DNA from: Massilia solisilvae
GTDB lineage: Bacteria; Pseudomonadota; Gammaproteobacteria; Burkholderiales; Burkholderiaceae_D
Assembly (NCBI RefSeq): GCF_024753215.1
Contig: NZ_JANUGV010000001.1
Coordinates: 1,240,001-1,304,000 of the forward strand
Direction of reading: 5' to 3'
DNA: 64,000 nt
Position 1 is the first letter of the stretch. The number at the start of each line of letters is the position of its first letter. The position numbers were made by a program, and so were the translations under genes. The notes beneath the pieces are model-generated. The model saw only the letters and a list, made by a program, of their open reading frames with translations. It was not told the origin of the DNA and searched no databases. Positions 60,742 to 64,000 of the stretch are shown piece after piece.

Positions 60742-61982
60742 TCACTGCCCTGTATGCGCATTCAGCCCCAGCACGTCGCCGCGCGGGTAGCCCCAGCCAG
60801 GCACCGCGAACGTGCAGCGGCCAGCCGACGCCCCAGGCGCCATCGACAGGGTCGAAAAATTCACGCCACCAGGCGGGCCGAAGCGGGCATCGGTGGCCAG
60901 GTCGTCCTGTACAGAGGGGGCACGGGCAAAGCGCAGCCAGGCGTCCACCCGGCAATCCCGTTGCTGCAGCGCGCGCAGCTGGGCGAGCGGCATGCTCTGT
61001 GCCCACTGCCAGGCGAGTGCCGCGGGTGCCGCTGGCGTCCCGGCGGCCGGGGCCGGGCCGGCGATGCGGGCCGGGCAGGATTGCGGTGGCATCAGCTCGG
61101 GCGCCAGGCTGATCAACCCGCGCCGCAGCCGCAGCTGGCCGGCCTGCCGGTCCAGCTCCACCGCCACGAACGACCAGCAAACCGGGTTGGCCGGAAACGC
61201 CGACATCGCCGCGTCCACCAGCTCGCCCTGTCGGGGCTGGGCGGCCACCAGCGCGCGCTCCGCACAGCCAGCCCCTGGCTCGCCACGAACAGCGCGGCCA
61301 GCGCAAGTCCCAGCCCCAGTGCGCTGCGGCCCCGCGCGCCGCTGCGCCATTGCAGCCAGGCGAGCGTCGTGCCGGCCAGCGCCAGCCCGGCCAGCGATCC
61401 CCACTGCAAGAAGCCGAGCGCCGTGAACAGGACCGGCAACGCCACCAGCAGCGCCAAGGCGACGCGCCGGGCCGTCCCCGGAACGGCCAGCACGGCAAGC
61501 GGGGCGCCGAGCACGATCCAGAAGACTGGCTCGACAATGAACACCATGTCGCCGTATAGCCAGCGCGCATCGAAAGGGAAAAAGGGATGCACGCCATACA
61601 CGTTCAGGTAATCCATGGCCAGGTGCAGCGCCAGCCCGGCCGCGACCAGGCCCACGGTGGCGCCTGGCGTGGCCCGGCTTTCCCGCAACAGCGCGCGGGC
61701 GGCGGGCCACAGCCACAGCAGCGCCAGCAACAGTACCGCCTGCGGCAACAGGCCGGCCAGGGTATGCGTGTGGCCGCGATGTTGCAGCAGGTAGCCGAGC
61801 GGCTGCGGCGCCAGTGGCGTCAACACCAGGTCGAGGTCGGGGAAATTGCTGGCCACCCAGCACGACACCAGGAGGAGCCGGTGGCGGGTGCGGGCGCGCC
61901 CGGGATCGGGCTCGGGCGCGAGACTGCGGTCGACAAGTTCTGCCAGGGCGAGGCCGGCGAGCGAGTGGCTGATGTTATCCAT
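60742..61982 (-). pseudogene. DUF457 membrane-bound metal-dependent hydrolase, frameshifted
   Basis: The first part (61982 to about 61265) encodes MDNISHSLAGLALAELVDRS, NFPDLDLVL, QHRGHTHTL and HLAMDYLNVYG, the YdjM/DUF457 zinc residues, with several TM helices. Near 61265 the frame should move: upstream reads VASQGLAVRSA, and the family-like continuation RALVAAQPRQGELVDAAMSA lies in another frame to a stop at 60742. Total length 1241 nt is one short of a codon multiple, so a single-base deletion in a GC-rich run explains it. It may be a true lesion or a sequence error. Confidence 0.75.
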
Positions 61983-62086
61983 CCCGCAATATTACCGGTC
62001 CGGTGGCGGCGGGTGACAGGCCCCCGGGGCGGATGGCCTTGGCGGATGCGTCAGGGCCGCGTCGCGCCGCATGGGCACGGTGTGCC

Positions 62087-62686
62087 CTAGGCGTCCTGCT
62101 TGTTACGCTCCAGCACGAATGCCGCCACCACGCCCACGAAGCCTTCCGGCAGCACGAGCTCGTGGCAGCGCGCCGGCAGCGCCAGTCCGCTCCACTCGGT
62201 GAGCTGGCGGCCGTGGCATTTCAGGCGCGCCTCGTGCTCGGTCCACGCGCGCGCCAGCAAGGCGGGGCGCCGCTCGGGCGCGCTGGCTTCGAGCAGATCC
62301 AGCACGTGCGGCGGCAGGTAGTCGCGCGCCACCTGGCGCCAGTCCGGCGCCTCCTGCACCCGCATCAGGTCCACCCCCGCCAGGCCGCGCGTGTGAATCG
62401 CCGCCACCGACAACGGGCCGTCATGGCTGATCGAGATCCCGGGCGGCGTCATGCCCGCCGCGCCCAGAAACGACACGGCAGGCGCACGGCCGGCCGAAAA
62501 ATGGATCATGATCTGGTCCACCGCCAGCCCGTACAGCTGGGCCAGCGCCTCGCACAGCGCCTGCCGGGTGCGGCGCCGCGCCGCCTGCCGCTCGCCATCG
62601 CCCCGCACGCCGATCACATACAGGCCGTCTTCCCGTGGCGCCAGCTGTGCCGGCCACCATGCCACATCCACTGGCGCTTCCATCAT
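62087..62686 (-). CDS. 4'-phosphopantetheinyl transferase
   Basis: The 199-aa protein has the Sfp-type motifs: ISHDGPLSVAAIHTRGLAGV then DLMRV (magnesium-binding Asp), and WTEHEARLKCHG (the W-x3-E-A-x2-K helix). The start ATG overlaps the synthetase stop by 4 bp (62683-62686), so they are translated together. It should load phosphopantetheine onto the carrier domain of that synthetase. Confidence 0.88.
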   Translation of the reverse strand: MMEAPVDVAWWPAQLAPREDGLYVIGVRGDGERQAARRRTRQALCEALAQLYGLAVDQIMIHFSAGRAPAVSFLGAAGMTPPGISISHDGPLSVAAIHTRGLAGVDLMRVQEAPDWRQVARDYLPPHVLDLLEASAPERRPALLARAWTEHEARLKCHGRQLTEWSGLALPARCHELVLPEGFVGVVAAFVLERNKQDA

Positions 62687-64000
62687 GACCTCGCCAGCGC
62701 GGCCGGAAGGCCCGCCCAGCTGGTCGCGGCCGGAATGTGCTCGCCCTTCATCACCAGCGTGAGCGGACCAAGGCGTGCATTGTCGCCCACCCGCGCGCTG
62801 TACAGCACGGCGCTCCTTGGGCCCAGGTACACGCGGCTGCCGATGTCCACGTGGTCGATCTTCATCACGCGGTCCTCGAACAGGTGCGTCTGCGGGCACG
62901 ACAGCGCATTCAGTTCGCTGTAGTCGCCAATGTTCACGCAGTCGAATTCGGTGATGTCGGTCGTATCCATGTACACCCCGCGGCCGATGCGGCAGCCCAG
63001 CAGCCAGAACGCCAGTGGCAGCCAGGGCGTGCCGCGCAGGTAGCGCATGAAGTTGGGCACCGCGATGCCCTCGTACAGGTTGGTCACGCCTTCGGACAGC
63101 CACACGAACGGCGTCCACATCGGCGCGGCGCGCTTGCGGTAGCGGCCCAGCAGCACCCACTTGAGCAGCGCCACCAGCAGGTAGTTGCCCACGCCGTAGG
63201 CCAGGCCGACCAGCGCCAGGTCCAGTACCACCTCGCCCCAGCGGCCGGCGCCGGCAATCGGCATCAGGTCCAGCACCACAGTGTAGCCGACCGCGATCAC
63301 CACCGCATGCGGCGCGACGATGCGAAATCCCTCGACCAGCGCGCGGCCCAGCCGGCGCAGCGGCGACGGCCGGTAGGTCAGTTTTTCCGGGTAGCCGCTG
63401 ACCTGCTCGCGCGCCGGCAGGTGGATCGGGGGCGAACCCAGCCAGGTGTCGCCGCTCTTCATCTGCGCGTTGCCCGGCGCGTGCGTGTGCACGCCCACCA
63501 GCACGTGCTCGGGCAGCACGGTGCCGTCCGGGATGTAGCTGCCGTTGCCGACGAAACTGCGGTGCGACACCACGGTCGGCTGCATCGTCATCCAGCCGCC
63601 GTCGATCTGTTCGTCGCCCAGCATCACGGCGTCGGCGATGAAGGTTTCGTCGCCGAGCGTGAGCATGTCGGGGACCACGCCGAGCGCGGTCGAGATCTCG
63701 GCGCCGCGCCCGACCTTGGCGCCCAGCAGCCGGTACCAGAACGGCGCGAACACGGTCGCGTAGATCCCGTGCAGCACGTTCAGGCTCGATTCCTGGATGT
63801 GGCTGACCAGCCACTTGGCGCAGTAGGTCCTGCTGTGGATCGGCGAGCGCCCCGGCGAAAGGCGCGGCAGCGCGCCCCAGCGGATCGCGGCCGAGACCAG
63901 CGCCGTGAGCACGATCAGCACCGCGCTGGCCGGGAACGCCAGCACGAAGTAGCGCGCCAGCTGGATCGTCACGCTCGAACCCTGCAGCCAGTGCAGCTTG
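62683..64000 (-). CDS. Pls/PosA-type nonribosomal peptide synthetase, C-terminal part
   Basis: The frame is open to the right edge, so the start is outside. The visible 438 residues hold several TM helices (YFVLAFPASAVLIVLTALVS, VVIAVGYTVVLDLMPIAG, LDLALVGLAYGVGNYLLVAL) between left-handed beta-helix repeats (GAEISTALGVVPDMLTLGDE, SYIPDGTVLPEHVLVGV, RIGRGVYMDTTDITEFDCVN, SRVYLGPRSAVLYSARVGDN). This is the terminal region of Pls/PosA-type synthetases, whose adenylation and carrier domains would lie upstream. Such enzymes make epsilon-poly-lysine-like cationic polymers; the product here is unknown. Confidence 0.82.
   Translation of the reverse strand, partial: KLHWLQGSSVTIQLARYFVLAFPASAVLIVLTALVSAAIRWGALPRLSPGRSPIHSRTYCAKWLVSHIQESSLNVLHGIYATVFAPFWYRLLGAKVGRGAEISTALGVVPDMLTLGDETFIADAVMLGDEQIDGGWMTMQPTVVSHRSFVGNGSYIPDGTVLPEHVLVGVHTHAPGNAQMKSGDTWLGSPPIHLPAREQVSGYPEKLTYRPSPLRRLGRALVEGFRIVAPHAVVIAVGYTVVLDLMPIAGAGRWGEVVLDLALVGLAYGVGNYLLVALLKWVLLGRYRKRAAPMWTPFVWLSEGVTNLYEGIAVPNFMRYLRGTPWLPLAFWLLGCRIGRGVYMDTTDITEFDCVNIGDYSELNALSCPQTHLFEDRVMKIDHVDIGSRVYLGPRSAVLYSARVGDNARLGPLTLVMKGEHIPAATSWAGLPAALARS

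Noticed and set aside
1..64000. tRNA, rRNA or CRISPR arrays
   Set aside because: No cloverleaf ends with CCA context, no rRNA core sequence and no regularly spaced direct repeats were seen.

Overview
The window is a GC-rich bacterial chromosome segment. Gene content points to a betaproteobacterium of the Oxalobacteraceae (Massilia/Telluria/Duganella type): a full Sox thiosulfate-oxidation operon, an AAHS-transporter/IclR dicarboxylate beta-oxidation locus, a MocR regulator, a CheW/MCP pair with the xWxxF receptor tail, and a Pls/PosA-type peptide synthetase. This family assignment is inference, because no rRNA or tRNA is present. 61 protein-coding loci are listed (two of them cut by the window ends, one frameshifted). 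No CRISPR array was seen.

Layout. 1-2.4 kb: a truncated TlpA-type redoxin, a divergent MocR regulator and a VOC protein. 2.6-7.1 kb: a Tat-exported PhoX-family lipoprotein, then a HAF-repeat/PKD secreted protein lying inside a unit bounded by IS5-like inverted ends and CTAG duplications. 7.1-12.2 kb (minus strand): a hydrolase, a nitrate/sulfonate/taurine-type ABC importer, a TauD-like dioxygenase and a solute-binding protein. 12.4-22.4 kb (plus strand): a DUF302 lipoprotein, soxH, a DsrE protein, an ArsR-type repressor, soxCDYZAXB and two thioredoxin-fold proteins. The same 20-bp operator-like sequence precedes soxH and soxC. 22.5-23.8 kb: an M20 peptidase. 23.9-34.8 kb: a divergent catabolic locus. 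Enoyl-CoA hydratase, 3-hydroxyacyl-CoA dehydrogenase, ketoadipyl-type thiolase, CoA-transferase and ETF run left; an IclR regulator, acyl-CoA dehydrogenase, AAHS transporter and flavin-reductase-like protein run right. Palindromes suited to the IclR protein sit between them. The set fits beta-oxidation of adipate or a similar dicarboxylate.

35.0-40.8 kb: CheW, an MCP, a PAS/GGDEF/EAL protein and a metallophosphoesterase. 41.0-42.6 kb: an AT-richer three-gene cassette (PAAR-TTR protein, GxSxG hydrolase, three-helix membrane protein), each gene overlapping the next by 4 bp. It looks like an orphan type VI secretion effector-immunity module placed at the end of an NHL-repeat/M23 gene. A diverged copy of that gene's terminal codons remains on the other side of the cassette.

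45.0-60.7 kb: a stress/low-oxygen style island with DUF488, three nucleotide-binding or oxygen-related proteins (two Usp, one hemerythrin-like), GGDEF, an APH-P-loop kinase and a truncated relative, Hsp20, MgtA, zinc alcohol dehydrogenase, nicotinate phosphoribosyltransferase, PRPP synthetase and a two-domain glycosyltransferase. An FNR-like box lies between divergent usp and hsp20. 60.7-64.0 kb: a DUF457 membrane hydrolase gene broken by a one-base frameshift, a 4'-phosphopantetheinyl transferase, and the C-terminal part of a Pls/PosA-type synthetase running off the end.

A palindromic REP-like repeat (inner hairpins GGGCAGG/CCTGCCC, flanked by GTAGGGT and ACGCGTT arms) occurs four times. One copy supplies the stop codon of the MocR gene; another splits the beta-oxidation operon.
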